64,000 nt of DNA from NCBI RefSeq assembly GCF_000426505.1, contig NZ_AUFM01000021.1, positions 1 to 64,000 on the forward strand, in the 5' to 3' direction. Position 1 is the first letter of the stretch. Each line of letters begins with the position of its first letter. This document shows positions 28,048-37,004 of the stretch, in pieces. The notes under the pieces are model-generated. The model saw only the letters and a program-made list of their open reading frames with translations, ran no database searches and had not been told where the DNA came from. Both the position numbers and the translations under genes were made by a program. Source of the DNA: Nisaea denitrificans DSM 18348. GTDB taxonomy: Bacteria > Pseudomonadota > Alphaproteobacteria > Thalassobaculales > Thalassobaculaceae.

Positions 28048-29097
28048 ATGCGTGTGGTTTATACGGACGGACATGCGGCGCATGCCCCGAAACGGTTCAT
28101 TACGCGGGGCGCCATCGTGCAGAGCCCGGAGCGGCCGGAACGGGCGGAAATCCTGTTCAAGGCGGCAACGGAAGCCGGGCATGATCTGATCCCGACCAGT
28201 ACGCACGGTGCTGCTCCTGCGGCCCGGATACACGATGCGGGCTATCTCGACTTTCTGGAGAATGCCTGGGAGCGCTGGTGCGCGTTGCCGGACCATGCGG
28301 ACGAGATCATCCCGAACGTGCATTCCGGCCGCAACATGTCACAGCCGCCGCAGCATATCGTTGCCCAGTCAGGCCATTATCAGGCGGACACGGCCTGCCC
28401 GATCGGCGCAGGCACCTGGGAAGGGGCTCTGGCCTCCTCGGACGTCGCAGTGACCAGCGCGGACATGCTGGCGCAGGATCTCGACGGCGGGAACAGTGGG
28501 GCCTATCTCTACGCCCTCTGCCGCCCTCCGGGGCACCATGCCTACGCAGATCAGGCAGGCGGCTTCTGCTTCCTCAACAATTCCGCCATCGCCGCCCAGC
28601 GTCTGCGCGACCGGGGAGCGGCAAAGGTCGCGATCCTCGACGTGGATGTGCATCACGGCAACGGCACGCAGGGCATTTTCTATGAGCGTGGCGACGTGCT
28701 GACCGTCTCGCTGCATGGCGATCCGGCGGCCTACTATCCGTTCTTCACAGGCTTCGCGGGCGAGACCGGCGAGGGTGACGGTGCGGGCTGCAACGTGAAT
28801 TACCCGCTGCCGCAAGGCACCGGCGACGACGCCTATATGGACGTCCTTGCCGACGCGCTGGAAAGCGTGGCTGCCTTCAAGCCGGATGTGCTCGTCGTCG
28901 CCCTCGGTCTCGACGCCTCCGAAGCCGACCCGCTGGCTTTCTGCAAGGTCACCACGGACGGCTTCCGCCGCATGGGCCGGACGATTTCGGAAGCCGGATA
29001 CCCGAGCCTGCTGGTGCAGGAAGGCGGTTACATCTCCGATCAGCTCGGCGCCAATCTGGCGGCATTCCTGAACGGGTTTGAGGGCGTGCGCTCCTAA
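28048..29097 (+). CDS. Histone-deacetylase-like amidohydrolase (acetylpolyamine type)
   Basis: Zinc hydrolase of the arginase/deacetylase fold; bacterial members deacetylate acetylpolyamines or other acetylated small molecules. In the 349-residue protein the active-site pair is HH at residues 163-164 (RPPGHHAY), the zinc ligands D200 and H202 in ILDVDVHHGNGT, and a third Asp in LGLDASEADPLA near 290. The GRNMSQPPQHIVAQSGHY region is typical of the acetylpolyamine group. It follows pccB by 24 bp and is probably cotranscribed. Its TAA overlaps the TAG of the convergent downstream gene over the 4-bp CTAA. Confidence 0.9.
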   Translation: MRVVYTDGHAAHAPKRFITRGAIVQSPERPERAEILFKAATEAGHDLIPTSTHGAAPAARIHDAGYLDFLENAWERWCALPDHADEIIPNVHSGRNMSQPPQHIVAQSGHYQADTACPIGAGTWEGALASSDVAVTSADMLAQDLDGGNSGAYLYALCRPPGHHAYADQAGGFCFLNNSAIAAQRLRDRGAAKVAILDVDVHHGNGTQGIFYERGDVLTVSLHGDPAAYYPFFTGFAGETGEGDGAGCNVNYPLPQGTGDDAYMDVLADALESVAAFKPDVLVVALGLDASEADPLAFCKVTTDGFRRMGRTISEAGYPSLLVQEGGYISDQLGANLAAFLNGFEGVRS

Positions 29098-29783
29098 GAA
29101 ATCGGCGCCGCCTTGATTTCCCGCAATAATTTCCGCCGGATTGCATGGATATAGTCCTCGTAGTCCGCTGCGGTGATGACGAAAGCGCCGGGGCCGGTGA
29201 TAACGGTTTCCTCGAAATAGCCGCCGAGATCCAGCACCTGATTCTGGATCGCCAGCCCGTTGACGGTGACGCGGGCATTGCTGGCTATCTCACGGCCCTC
29301 CTGCATCAACCGGCCCGAATTGTTGAAGCCGTCTCCTGAAATATCGATCACCTGGCGCTGTCCGGCGAAGCCGTTCACGGCGAACAGGGGCACACTGTAG
29401 GCGATGGCGGCCGAGATCGAGGTGGCGCCGGTATCGACCATGCGGGCCGAGGAGGCGATGTCCGCGGCGAAGGCTTCGGCGCTTTCGACGCTGTTGATCA
29501 GACGCCAGGGAATGTTGACCGCCTGGCGGTCGACGCTGGACCATTCGATAAGGGTAACCGCGATGGCCTGGAAGGCGCCGTTTTTGATGGCCTGCTGCAC
29601 GTCCGGATCGTTAAAGGCAAGGGCGAGACCGCGCAGCTGCAGGTCGAATTCATTGCGATCAACGCTGGCGGAGGAATCAATGGCGAGCACCAGTTCGACA
29701 TCGACCGGGTACTCGCTCTGGGCAACGGAAGACGGCCCGAGGCAGAAAAGAAACAGGCCCAGAACCGCCTTCAGAAATCTCAA
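29094..29783 (-). CDS. DUF1194 secreted VWA-like protein (copy 2)
   Basis: DUF1194 proteins have a von Willebrand A-like fold and no established role. From TTG 29783 the protein begins MRFLKAVLGLFLFCLGPSSVAQ, a clean signal peptide, with AGGGTGA upstream; the longer ATG start at 29864 adds a hydrophilic stretch and overlaps the previous gene by 34 bp, so I prefer TTG although it is uncertain. The MIDAS-type metal motif is DSSAS (D36, S38, S40), with GATSIS and DISGDGFNNSG as further fold markers. It is a paralogue of the gene directly upstream on the same strand. Expected location: periplasm or outside. Confidence 0.82.
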   Translation of the reverse strand: MRFLKAVLGLFLFCLGPSSVAQSEYPVDVELVLAIDSSASVDRNEFDLQLRGLALAFNDPDVQQAIKNGAFQAIAVTLIEWSSVDRQAVNIPWRLINSVESAEAFAADIASSARMVDTGATSISAAIAYSVPLFAVNGFAGQRQVIDISGDGFNNSGRLMQEGREIASNARVTVNGLAIQNQVLDLGGYFEETVITGPGAFVITAADYEDYIHAIRRKLLREIKAAPIS

Positions 29784-29830
29784 ACCGTCACCCTGATCGC
29801 CACGTTGGTCGCCGCGTTCGAACTGATTCT

Positions 29831-30568
29831 TCAGCGCCGCTCCATGAGCAGCGCCTCGTTCCATGATGGGTCAAGGCCGGACCCGTCCGCAACGGGGACG
29901 TCGCGCAGTTCGCGGAAAAGTTTCCGGAAGATGGCGTTTCGGTAGTCCTCGTAATCTTTCGCCACTTCGGTAAAAGCCCTGTCGCCGCCGATCACCCGGT
30001 CCTCGAAATAGATGTCGAGATTGGGAAATTCATTCCGGATCGCCAGTCCGTTGATCGTGATGCCGCGGGCCAGCACCTGGGCGCGGGCGATATGAATGTC
30101 GAGGCCCTGATTGTTCTCGCCGTCCGCCGACATGTCGATCACCCGGCGGAACCCCTCCATGCCGTTCCCGTTGAAGCTGTTGGCGGCGAAAAGCAGCGCG
30201 TTTGCTATCGAGGTCGCACCGGTGCCGATGGTGCGCGGCATCGCCTCGATCTCGTTTGCCAGATTGTTCGCGTCGGCGGGACCGGTCAGCAGGCGCCAAT
30301 GCACCGCGACATTCTGGAAACGCTCGCTCGACCACTGGATGATGGAGATCCCGATGGCGCCTTCGACACCGTTCTGGATGGCGTCCTGGATCATCGGATC
30401 GCGGAAGGCGTTGGCCATGCCGGAGACCTGCAGGGCGAATTCCTCATCATCCACACTGGAAGAACAGTCGATGGCCAGAACCAGCTCTATATCAACCGGG
30501 ATGTCGGCCGCGCCGATGCGCGGTAGGGAACAAACGAACACGAGGATCAAACAAACGAGACGAAGCAT
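29831..30568 (-). CDS. DUF1194 secreted VWA-like protein (copy 1)
   Basis: 245-residue protein with a signal peptide ending near IGAAD (residue 22) followed by the strand VDIELVLAIDCSSSVDD. The DxSxS metal-site motif is D34, S36, S38; a GTGATSI motif near 114-120 and MSADGENNQG near 145 complete a likely MIDAS. It is first in a two-gene unit with the next DUF1194 copy. Such proteins may bind a partner protein through a divalent metal, but no function is known to me. The 71 bp gap to the upstream thpR gene holds no clear terminator. Confidence 0.87.
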   Translation of the reverse strand: MLRLVCLILVFVCSLPRIGAADIPVDIELVLAIDCSSSVDDEEFALQVSGMANAFRDPMIQDAIQNGVEGAIGISIIQWSSERFQNVAVHWRLLTGPADANNLANEIEAMPRTIGTGATSIANALLFAANSFNGNGMEGFRRVIDMSADGENNQGLDIHIARAQVLARGITINGLAIRNEFPNLDIYFEDRVIGGDRAFTEVAKDYEDYRNAIFRKLFRELRDVPVADGSGLDPSWNEALLMERR

Positions 30569-30639
30569 GGTCCACCAAAGCCTTCCTGCCGGGCAGCTAT
30601 CCTTGCAGATCTTTGTGAAAAAACCGTGTCGATGCCGCC

Positions 30640-31263
30640 TTAATGCGACGAAAGGGCGGCGCCGTCTGTGATTTCGTAATCCTCTTCGTCCCTGAATTCG
30701 TCGAAATAGGGATCTGAAAAGGCATCACCGTCCAACGGATAGACCACTTCGGGACGGTAGATCGGTCCGTCCCGGTGGAGAAAACTGCGATAGAGCGTGA
30801 AGGAGCCGACCGGGAACGGCCCGGTGCTGAACGGGCTCGCCTCGCAGATGAAATCATTTACCGGGCCGAGCGGCGCGTCCTTGAAGCGGGCCAGTGTCAC
30901 ATGAGGTTTGAACCTGCGGGTCTCGCGTTCGACGCCGACCGCATCAAGAGCGGTGTCGATCTTGCGTTGCAGATGAAGCAATTCGTCGCTGGCCACGACC
31001 CGAGTCCATAGCGCGCGGGCCCGGCCCTTGGTCTCGAAGCAGCCGAAACCGTCGAGCTCAAGGTCGAAACCCGGCTCGCGGACACGATCCAGTTGCGCGG
31101 CGATGTCGTCCATCGCCCGGTTATCGACCGCGCCGATAAATCTCAATGTCAGGTGAAAGTTTTCTTCCGCGACCCAACGGGCGCCGGGAAAACCGCGGCG
31201 CAGCCGGGAGAGTGCGGCGCGGACATGGTCGGGTAGCGCGAGCGCGACGAACAACCTGTTCAT
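30640..31263 (-). CDS. thpR: RNA 2',3'-cyclic phosphodiesterase (2H family)
   Basis: 2H phosphoesterase that opens 2',3'-cyclic phosphate ends of RNA and was first described as 2'-5' RNA ligase (LigT/ThpR). The two HxTx motifs are HLTL at residue 37 and HVTL at residue 121 in a 207-residue protein starting MNRLFVALALPDHV. The core is normal; about 30 extra C-terminal residues after VVYPLDG are very acidic (FSDPYFDEFRDEEDYEI) and look like a disordered tail. Downstream of the aldo/keto reductase gene by 31 bp, so the two may be cotranscribed. Confidence 0.93.
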   Translation of the reverse strand: MNRLFVALALPDHVRAALSRLRRGFPGARWVAEENFHLTLRFIGAVDNRAMDDIAAQLDRVREPGFDLELDGFGCFETKGRARALWTRVVASDELLHLQRKIDTALDAVGVERETRRFKPHVTLARFKDAPLGPVNDFICEASPFSTGPFPVGSFTLYRSFLHRDGPIYRPEVVYPLDGDAFSDPYFDEFRDEEDYEITDGAALSSH

Positions 31264-31294
31264 ACATAATTGGCTATCACGCTCGCGCAGGCTG

Positions 31295-32338
31295 TCAAGG
31301 ACAGGGATTTGAGTACAGCTGGTTAACCTTTTCGATCTCTTCCAGAAGGGCTTCCGGAAGCACCATTTCAGCAGTGTCTATATTGCTTTCCAGCTGCTTC
31401 ATCGTCGTCGCGCCGATGATGTTCGAGGTGGTGAACTGGCGGGTGTTAACGAATGTGTTGGCGAGGTCCGCAGGCGCGAATCCGTACTCTTTAGCGAGCT
31501 TGGCATAGGCGATCGTGGCTTCCTCGGCATTCGGCTTCAGATAACGTGAGAAATTGCCGGGGAACAGCGTCATGCGGGCGCCTTCAGGCTGCGCGCCGTC
31601 GAGATATTTGCCGCTGAGCACGCCGCCGGCGATGGGCGAGTAGGCAAGCAGTCCGCAATCCTCGCGGATCGCCACTTCGGCCAGACCGACCTCGAAGCTG
31701 CGGTTCAGCAGATTGTAGGGATTCTGCACGGAGGCCGGGCGCGGCAGGCCCATGGCATCGGACAGCGCGATGCATTTCATCGTGCCCCAGGGCGTCTCGT
31801 TGGAAAGGCCGATATGCCGGATCTTGCCTTCCTTGATCAGGTCGGCCAGCACGCCGAGGGTCTCTTCCAGCGGTGTCCAGTCCTGCTCCTCGGCATGCAC
31901 ATAGTTGAGCTTGCCGAAAGTGTTGGTGGAACGCTCCGGCCAGTGCAGCTGGTAGAGGTCGATATAGTCCGTCTGCAGCCGCTTCAGGCTGGCATCGACC
32001 GCAGCCGTAATGTGCTCGCGGTTGAACTTGGGTTTGCCGTCGCGGACATGGGCGAAGCGCTCGCCCGGGCCGACCACCTTGGTCGCCAGGATCACCTTGT
32101 CCCGCTTGCCGCTGGCCTTGACCCAGGTGCCGATGACTTCCTCAGTCCGGCCGTAGGTCTCGGCGCGGGGCGGCACGGAATACATTTCCGCCGTGTCGAA
32201 GAAATTGACGCCGCGCTCCAGCGCGTAGTCCATCTGCTCATGGCCCTCGGCTTCGCTGTTCTGCTCGCCATAGGTCATGGTTCCGAGGCAGATCACACTG
32301 ACGCGCAGGTCCGTTCGTCCGAGCGGGCGGTATTCCAT
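31295..32338 (-). CDS. Aldo/keto reductase (Tas-like)
   Basis: NADPH-dependent oxidoreductase with a TIM-barrel. The 347-residue protein shows the catalytic tetrad expected for the superfamily: D48 and Y53 in NFFDTAEMYSVP, K87 in LATKVVGP and H132 in LYQLHWPER. The start MEYRPLGRTDLRVSVICLGTM resembles the E. coli Tas group rather than ketose- or glyceraldehyde-type reductases. Physiological substrate is unknown. A 110 bp spacer without obvious structure separates it from tesA on the same strand. Confidence 0.93.
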   Translation of the reverse strand: MEYRPLGRTDLRVSVICLGTMTYGEQNSEAEGHEQMDYALERGVNFFDTAEMYSVPPRAETYGRTEEVIGTWVKASGKRDKVILATKVVGPGERFAHVRDGKPKFNREHITAAVDASLKRLQTDYIDLYQLHWPERSTNTFGKLNYVHAEEQDWTPLEETLGVLADLIKEGKIRHIGLSNETPWGTMKCIALSDAMGLPRPASVQNPYNLLNRSFEVGLAEVAIREDCGLLAYSPIAGGVLSGKYLDGAQPEGARMTLFPGNFSRYLKPNAEEATIAYAKLAKEYGFAPADLANTFVNTRQFTTSNIIGATTMKQLESNIDTAEMVLPEALLEEIEKVNQLYSNPCP

Positions 32339-32448
32339 TGGCAGCTCACTTCCGTTGATTGGCAGATAGGCGATTGGCTCACGGGCGATAGATAGCCGGG
32401 CAGGCAGGGCCCGAAGGCGCGGAGTTTAAGCGCTGGGCGCGTCCGGGA

Positions 32449-33120
32449 TCAACGGGCGGCTGTCTTGCTTTTCGAGATAAGCTCTTTCACGCGCGGCATG
32501 ATGCGTTTGACGATGATGGCAACGCCCTCCCTGGTCGGGTGGATGCCGTCCTTCTGGTTAAGCGCCGGGTCGCCGACGACACCATCGAGGAAGAAGGGGT
32601 AGAACAGCACCGCGTGCTTCTCTGCCAGTTCCCGGAAAACCGCCTCGAACTCTGCGCCATATTCCTGGCCGAGATTGGGCGGCGCCAGCATGCCCGCGAG
32701 CAGAACCGGCAGGCCTTTTTCATCGAGCGTCGTCAGTATGGCGTCGAGATTGCGTCTGGTTTCCGCCGGCTCCAGCCCGCGCAAACCGTCATTCGCGCCA
32801 AGTTCCAGGATCACCGCGTGCGGATTGGAGGCAAGTGCCCAGTCCAGCCGGGCCCGTCCGCCTGCACTGGTATCGCCGGACACACCGGCATTCACCACTT
32901 CGGCGTCGATACCCGTAGCCCGCAGCGCGTTTTGCAACTGGTCGGGAAAACCGTCGCCCGGGGGCAATCCATACCCTGCCATCAGGCTGTCACCGAGGCC
33001 GAGGATGCGGATCTCGGCATGTGCTACTGGGCCGAGAGTGAGGAAAATCAACAATAACGCCGGGAAGACAACCGCGGCACAGCGTCGGAAAGCACGGCTG
33101 ACAGCGTTGCAATGCACCAT
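32449..33120 (-). CDS. tesA: Arylesterase / acyl-CoA thioesterase I (SGNH hydrolase)
   Basis: Periplasmic SGNH-fold lipase/esterase; E. coli TesA cleaves acyl-CoA, lysophospholipids and aryl esters. From ATG 33120 the protein has 223 residues with a signal peptide ending at VAHA (residue 35). Block I is GDSLMAGYGL with nucleophile S45, block III GAND with N110, and block V DGIHP with D191 and H194. The open frame runs further upstream, but that would overlap the divergent ABC gene and lose the signal peptide. It is divergent from the ABC ATPase and permease genes, the same arrangement as tesA-ybbA-ybbP in E. coli. Confidence 0.93.
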   Translation of the reverse strand: MVHCNAVSRAFRRCAAVVFPALLLIFLTLGPVAHAEIRILGLGDSLMAGYGLPPGDGFPDQLQNALRATGIDAEVVNAGVSGDTSAGGRARLDWALASNPHAVILELGANDGLRGLEPAETRRNLDAILTTLDEKGLPVLLAGMLAPPNLGQEYGAEFEAVFRELAEKHAVLFYPFFLDGVVGDPALNQKDGIHPTREGVAIIVKRIMPRVKELISKSKTAAR

Positions 33121-33208
33121 GGTAACCCTATATGGCGGAGGTGCGCATAATTCCGGGGCGTCTGGCGATGCCGGGCTCCGCCGTTGTTTAATCTGGGAAG
33201 ACTCACTC

Positions 33209-33946
33209 ATGGCATTGATCCGACTGTCCGACTTGCACCTTAACCTGAGGAGCGGGGCGGGCGAGGTCAATATCCTCCGCGGAATCGATCTTGAGGTGAC
33301 TGCCGGCGAGACGGTCAGCATCGTCGGGCCGTCCGGCGCCGGGAAGTCGACCCTGATGATGGTGATGGGCGGACTTGAGCAGGCCAGCTCCGGCAGTGTC
33401 TCCGTCGCCGATCACAACCTTTCCGCCATGAGCGAGGATGCGCTTGCCGTGTTCCGCCGGGATACGGTGGGGATCGTCTTCCAGGCCTTCCGTCTGGTGC
33501 CGACCATGACAGCTCTGGAGAATGTGGCCATACCGCTTGAGCTGGCGGGCTCCCGCGATGCCTTTGCTGTCGCAGAAGAGAGCCTCGCCAAGGTAGGACT
33601 GGCGCATCGGGTGACGCACTACCCGGACCAGCTTTCCGGAGGCGAGCAGCAGCGCGTGGCCATTGCCCGCGCCTTCGTCACCCGGCCGAAACTGTTGCTG
33701 GCGGACGAGCCGACGGGAAATCTCGACGGTGCTACCGGCGACAACATCATGGAACTGCTTTTTGAGTTGAGCGAGACCCACGGCACTACCCTGGTGCTGA
33801 TCACCCATGACATGGCCCTCGCGGAACATTGTAGCCGGGTGATCTCCATGGCCGATGGCAAGATCGTAGGGGATACCAGACGCACGGCACCCGGTGAGGT
33901 CGCCCAACCGGATGACGGTGCGGCAGCCGAGCGGCAGAGCGCCTGA
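33209..33946 (+). CDS. ABC transporter ATP-binding protein (YbbA/LolD-like)
   Basis: ATPase of a MacB/LolCDE-like mechanotransmission ABC system. The 245-residue protein has Walker A GPSGAGKST (40-48), a Q-loop around VFQAFRLVPTMTALEN, signature LSGGEQQRVAIARAF, Walker B LLLADEPTGNLD and the H-loop VLITHDMALAEH. Start ATG 33209 has GGGAAG upstream and gives the family N terminus; the upstream extension of the frame is antisense to tesA. The stop overlaps the permease start (TGATG). Context suggests export or extraction of a lipid or lysophospholipid handled by TesA, but this is inference. Confidence 0.94.
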   Translation: MALIRLSDLHLNLRSGAGEVNILRGIDLEVTAGETVSIVGPSGAGKSTLMMVMGGLEQASSGSVSVADHNLSAMSEDALAVFRRDTVGIVFQAFRLVPTMTALENVAIPLELAGSRDAFAVAEESLAKVGLAHRVTHYPDQLSGGEQQRVAIARAFVTRPKLLLADEPTGNLDGATGDNIMELLFELSETHGTTLVLITHDMALAEHCSRVISMADGKIVGDTRRTAPGEVAQPDDGAAAERQSA

Positions 33947-36471
33947 TGCGAAATTTCTTCATTGCCCTGACGATTGCCCGCCGGGAGCTGCGCGGCGCCG
34001 CTTCGTCCTTTCGCGTGTTCCTGGCCTGCCTCGCCCTTGGCGTGGCGGCGATGGCAGGTGTCGGCTCCGTTTCCTCGGCCATGATGGCCGGGGTCGAGCG
34101 GGACGCCCGGGAGATCCTTGGCGGCGATATCGAGATCCGCTACACCCACCGCGAGGCGGCACCCGAACAGATCGACTGGTTCCACCAGTCCGGCACCGTG
34201 GCCAAAACCGTCGAGATGCGTGCCATGGCCCGCAAGACGGATGCTGACCGGCGCACTCTGGTCGAGCTGAAGGCGGTGAGCGACGCCTACCCAATGTTTG
34301 GCTCCCTTGATCTGCAAAAAGGTGGCGCCATCCAGACGGAACTGGCGCTGCGCGACGGTACCTACGGCGCGGTGGTGGATGAGGCTCTTGCGACCCGGCT
34401 TGAGCTTGTGCCGGGTGATAGCCTGAAAGTTGGAGAGGCCATCTTCGAGGTCCGCGACGTCATCGCGAAAGAGCCGGACCGGGCCGTCAGCTTTGCCTCC
34501 TTCGGGCCGCGCGTGATGATCCCGGCGGCTTCCCTGCCGGAGACAGGTCTGGTCCAGCGCGGCAGCCTGATCCGCTTCCACTACCTGATCGCCCTGAAAC
34601 AGGGCATCAAGGGAGCCGACTGGATCGAGCAAACCAACAAGAAATTCCCTGACGCGGGCTGGCGGATACGCGGCGTCGACCGCGCTGCCCCGGGGTTCGA
34701 CCGTTTCATCAACCGGGTGACGCAATTCCTGACACTGGTCGGGCTGACCGCGCTTCTGGTCGGCGGTGTCGGCATCGCCAATGCGGTGCGGGCCTTCCTC
34801 GACCGGCGGATGGCGACCATTGCCACCCTGAAATGCCTCGGTGCCACGACCGGGACCGTTTTCACCGCCTATTTCATCCAGATTTTGGCGGTTGCTACCG
34901 TCGGTATCGGCGCCGGGCTCGCCATTGGCGCGCTGGCGCCGTTGATCGCGGGCACGCTGATCAGCGGCATGCTGCCGTTCGAAGTGCCGGGCGGGCTTTA
35001 CTGGAAGCCGCTGCTGACCGCCGGCGCCTTCGGCTACCTGACCACCGTCGCCTTCTCGCTATGGCCGCTCGGCCGGGCGGGGGCTGTGCGTGCGGCGCAG
35101 CTTTTCCGCGCCCTGATCGTGCCGCCGTCCGGACGGCCTGCCGGTAAATACATTGTTGCCAGTGCGATCAGCGCCCTGATTCTGGCCGGGTTGGCTGTGG
35201 TTGCAACGGACGATCCGAAACTGGCTGGCGGGTTTATCGCCGGGGCTGTGGGTGTTCTGTTACTGTTCGGCGGTGGAGCCCAGCTTATCGTCCGGGGTGC
35301 CCGCATGATACCGACGCCGAAGCGCCCGGACCTGCGGCTGGCCATTGCCAACCTGCACCGGCCCGGTGCGCCGACCGCCAGCGTGATCCTTTCCCTCGGG
35401 CTTGGTCTTACCGTGCTGGTGGCCATCGCCCTGATCGAGGCCAACCTGTCGCGGCAATTGAAAGAGCAGATTCCGGAAATCGCGCCGTCCTATTTCTTCA
35501 TCGATATTCAGCCGCACCAGGTTGACGGCTTTATCGAGACGGTGGAGAGCGTGCCCGGCATCACCAAGATGGAACGCACGCCGCTGGTGCGCGGCCGGAT
35601 CGTGCAGATTGCCGGTGTACCTGTCGCGGAGCGCAAGGTCGATCCAGACGTGCAATGGACCATCAACGGCGATCGCGGCCTGACCTATGCCGCCACGCCG
35701 CCACCCGGCACCGATCTGGTCGAGGGTGAGTGGTGGCCGGAGGATTATAGCGGTCCGCCGCTGCTGTCTTTCGACGCGGAAATCGCGCGCGGCTACGGCA
35801 TCGGTGTCGGCGATACCATCACGCTGAACGTGCTGGGGCGCGAGATCACCGCGACGGTGCATAACCTGCGGAATATCGAGTGGCAGTCGCTCGGGATGAA
35901 TTTCGTCTTCGTCTTCGCTCCCGGCACGCTGGAGGCGGCGCCGCACAGCATCATCTCGACGGTCTATGCCGAGACACCGGAGGCGGAAGAGGCGGTGCAG
36001 CGGGCGGTCACGGACCGGTTCGCCAATGTCTCCGCCATCCGGGTGAAGGATGCGCTGGAGAATGCCGGGCGGATCATGGACGCGGTCGGTATCGCTATCC
36101 GGATCACCGCATCGGTGACGCTGCTGGCCGGTGTGCTGGTACTGGCGGGCGCTGTCATCTCGGGTCATCAGCGTAGGATCTACGACGCTGTAGTGCTGAA
36201 GGTGCTCGGCGCGACCCGGCGGAAGGTGCTGACTGCCTATGTCATGGAATACGGCCTGCTCGGCCTCGCCACATCTCTGGTCGCGGCCCTGATCGGCACG
36301 GTCATCGGCTATGTGGTTATCACCCAGCTGATGCGGGGCGATTTCGCCTTCGACGCGCCGTCGGTTGTGCTGACGGCGGCCTTCTCGACGGCGATCACCA
36401 TCACGCTCGGCCTGATCGGCACCTGGAGTGCTCTGTCACAGAAAGCGGCACCGCTGCTGCGGAACGAATAA
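33946..36471 (+). CDS. FtsX/MacB-type ABC permease (YbbP-like)
   Basis: Large 841-residue inner-membrane permease with two FtsX-like domains. An N-terminal membrane helix near residues 20-45 is followed by a periplasmic MacB-PCD-like domain with SVSSAMMAGVERDAREILGG; membrane helices then cluster near 265-450, another at about 478-500, a second periplasmic domain follows, and three helices close the protein (about 715-835). The cytoplasmic coupling segment ATIATLKCLGATTGTVFTAY and its second copy YDAVVLKVLGATRRKVLTAY are clear FtsX hallmarks. Translationally coupled to the ATPase gene. Confidence 0.93.
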   Translation: MRNFFIALTIARRELRGAASSFRVFLACLALGVAAMAGVGSVSSAMMAGVERDAREILGGDIEIRYTHREAAPEQIDWFHQSGTVAKTVEMRAMARKTDADRRTLVELKAVSDAYPMFGSLDLQKGGAIQTELALRDGTYGAVVDEALATRLELVPGDSLKVGEAIFEVRDVIAKEPDRAVSFASFGPRVMIPAASLPETGLVQRGSLIRFHYLIALKQGIKGADWIEQTNKKFPDAGWRIRGVDRAAPGFDRFINRVTQFLTLVGLTALLVGGVGIANAVRAFLDRRMATIATLKCLGATTGTVFTAYFIQILAVATVGIGAGLAIGALAPLIAGTLISGMLPFEVPGGLYWKPLLTAGAFGYLTTVAFSLWPLGRAGAVRAAQLFRALIVPPSGRPAGKYIVASAISALILAGLAVVATDDPKLAGGFIAGAVGVLLLFGGGAQLIVRGARMIPTPKRPDLRLAIANLHRPGAPTASVILSLGLGLTVLVAIALIEANLSRQLKEQIPEIAPSYFFIDIQPHQVDGFIETVESVPGITKMERTPLVRGRIVQIAGVPVAERKVDPDVQWTINGDRGLTYAATPPPGTDLVEGEWWPEDYSGPPLLSFDAEIARGYGIGVGDTITLNVLGREITATVHNLRNIEWQSLGMNFVFVFAPGTLEAAPHSIISTVYAETPEAEEAVQRAVTDRFANVSAIRVKDALENAGRIMDAVGIAIRITASVTLLAGVLVLAGAVISGHQRRIYDAVVLKVLGATRRKVLTAYVMEYGLLGLATSLVAALIGTVIGYVVITQLMRGDFAFDAPSVVLTAAFSTAITITLGLIGTWSALSQKAAPLLRNE

Positions 36472-36475
36472 CGGA

Positions 36476-36497
36476 CGGACCGCCAATAGGCGGTCCG
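36476..36497 (+). terminator. Terminator-like hairpin between convergent permease and ohr genes
   Basis: CGGACCGCC and GGCGGTCCG form a perfect 9-bp stem with an AATA loop, four bases after the permease stop codon. The downstream CTGGTTCTTT is only moderately T-rich. It lies between convergent genes and may work in both directions. Confidence 0.65.
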
Positions 36498-36525
36498 CTG
36501 GTTCTTTCGGGAATATGGATCGGCC

Positions 36526-36957
36526 TCAGGCGACCGACAGCTTCACGTCGATATTGTTCCGTGTTGCGTTCGAGTACGGGCAGACCTGATGGGCTTTCTC
36601 GATCAGATCCTGCACCGCGTCCTTGTCCGCGCCGGGAACGGAAACGGCGAGCGATACCTCAAGCCCGAACCCGCCTTCCGCGCGCGGGCCGATGCCGACT
36701 TCGGAAGAGACGGTGGCCTCCGGCGTGATCTTCACCGAAGAGTCTCCCTGGGAAGCGACGAACTTCATGGCGCCGAGAAAGCAGGCGGCATAGCCCGCCG
36801 CGAAAAGCTGTTCCGGATTGTTACCTGCGCCGCCCGCGCCGCCGAGTTCCTTCGGGGTCGAGAGCGTGACGTCGAGCGCGCCGTCGCTGGTTTTTGCCTG
36901 GCCGTCCCGGCCGCCGGTTGCGGTGGCGCCGATGGTGTAGAGGACATTCACTGACAT
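36526..36957 (-). CDS. ohr: Organic hydroperoxide resistance protein Ohr
   Basis: Thiol peroxidase that reduces fatty-acid and other organic hydroperoxides, using lipoyl proteins as electron donors. The 143-residue protein has the two redox cysteines of the Ohr/OsmC family: C59 in GYAACFLGA and C126 in HQVCPYSNATRNN, plus R17 in TGGRDGQ that stabilises the reactive thiolate. It is divergent from ohrR, and two operator-like sites lie between them. AAGGAG is placed just upstream of its ATG. Confidence 0.97.
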   Translation of the reverse strand: MSVNVLYTIGATATGGRDGQAKTSDGALDVTLSTPKELGGAGGAGNNPEQLFAAGYAACFLGAMKFVASQGDSSVKITPEATVSSEVGIGPRAEGGFGLEVSLAVSVPGADKDAVQDLIEKAHQVCPYSNATRNNIDVKLSVA

Positions 36958-36986
36958 GATTAGGCTCCTTGAAGTGCGGTGATAAA

Positions 36987-37004
36987 TATATCGTGCACGA
37001 TATA
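36987..37004. promoter_or_regulatory. Perfect 18-bp palindrome, probable OhrR operator over the ohr -10 region
   Basis: TATATCGTGCACGATATA is a perfect dyad. On the minus strand it overlaps the proposed ohr -10 (TTTATA, complement of 37001-37006), with TTGACG (complement of 37025-37030) as -35 at 18 bases spacing. This is the position expected for a repressor. Confidence 0.75.

Noticed and set aside
26218-28323. 701-codon open frame on the minus strand
   Set aside because: It is exactly antisense to pccB and parts of its neighbours, with the His/Arg/Asp-rich composition typical of a shadow frame in GC-rich DNA and no family resemblance.
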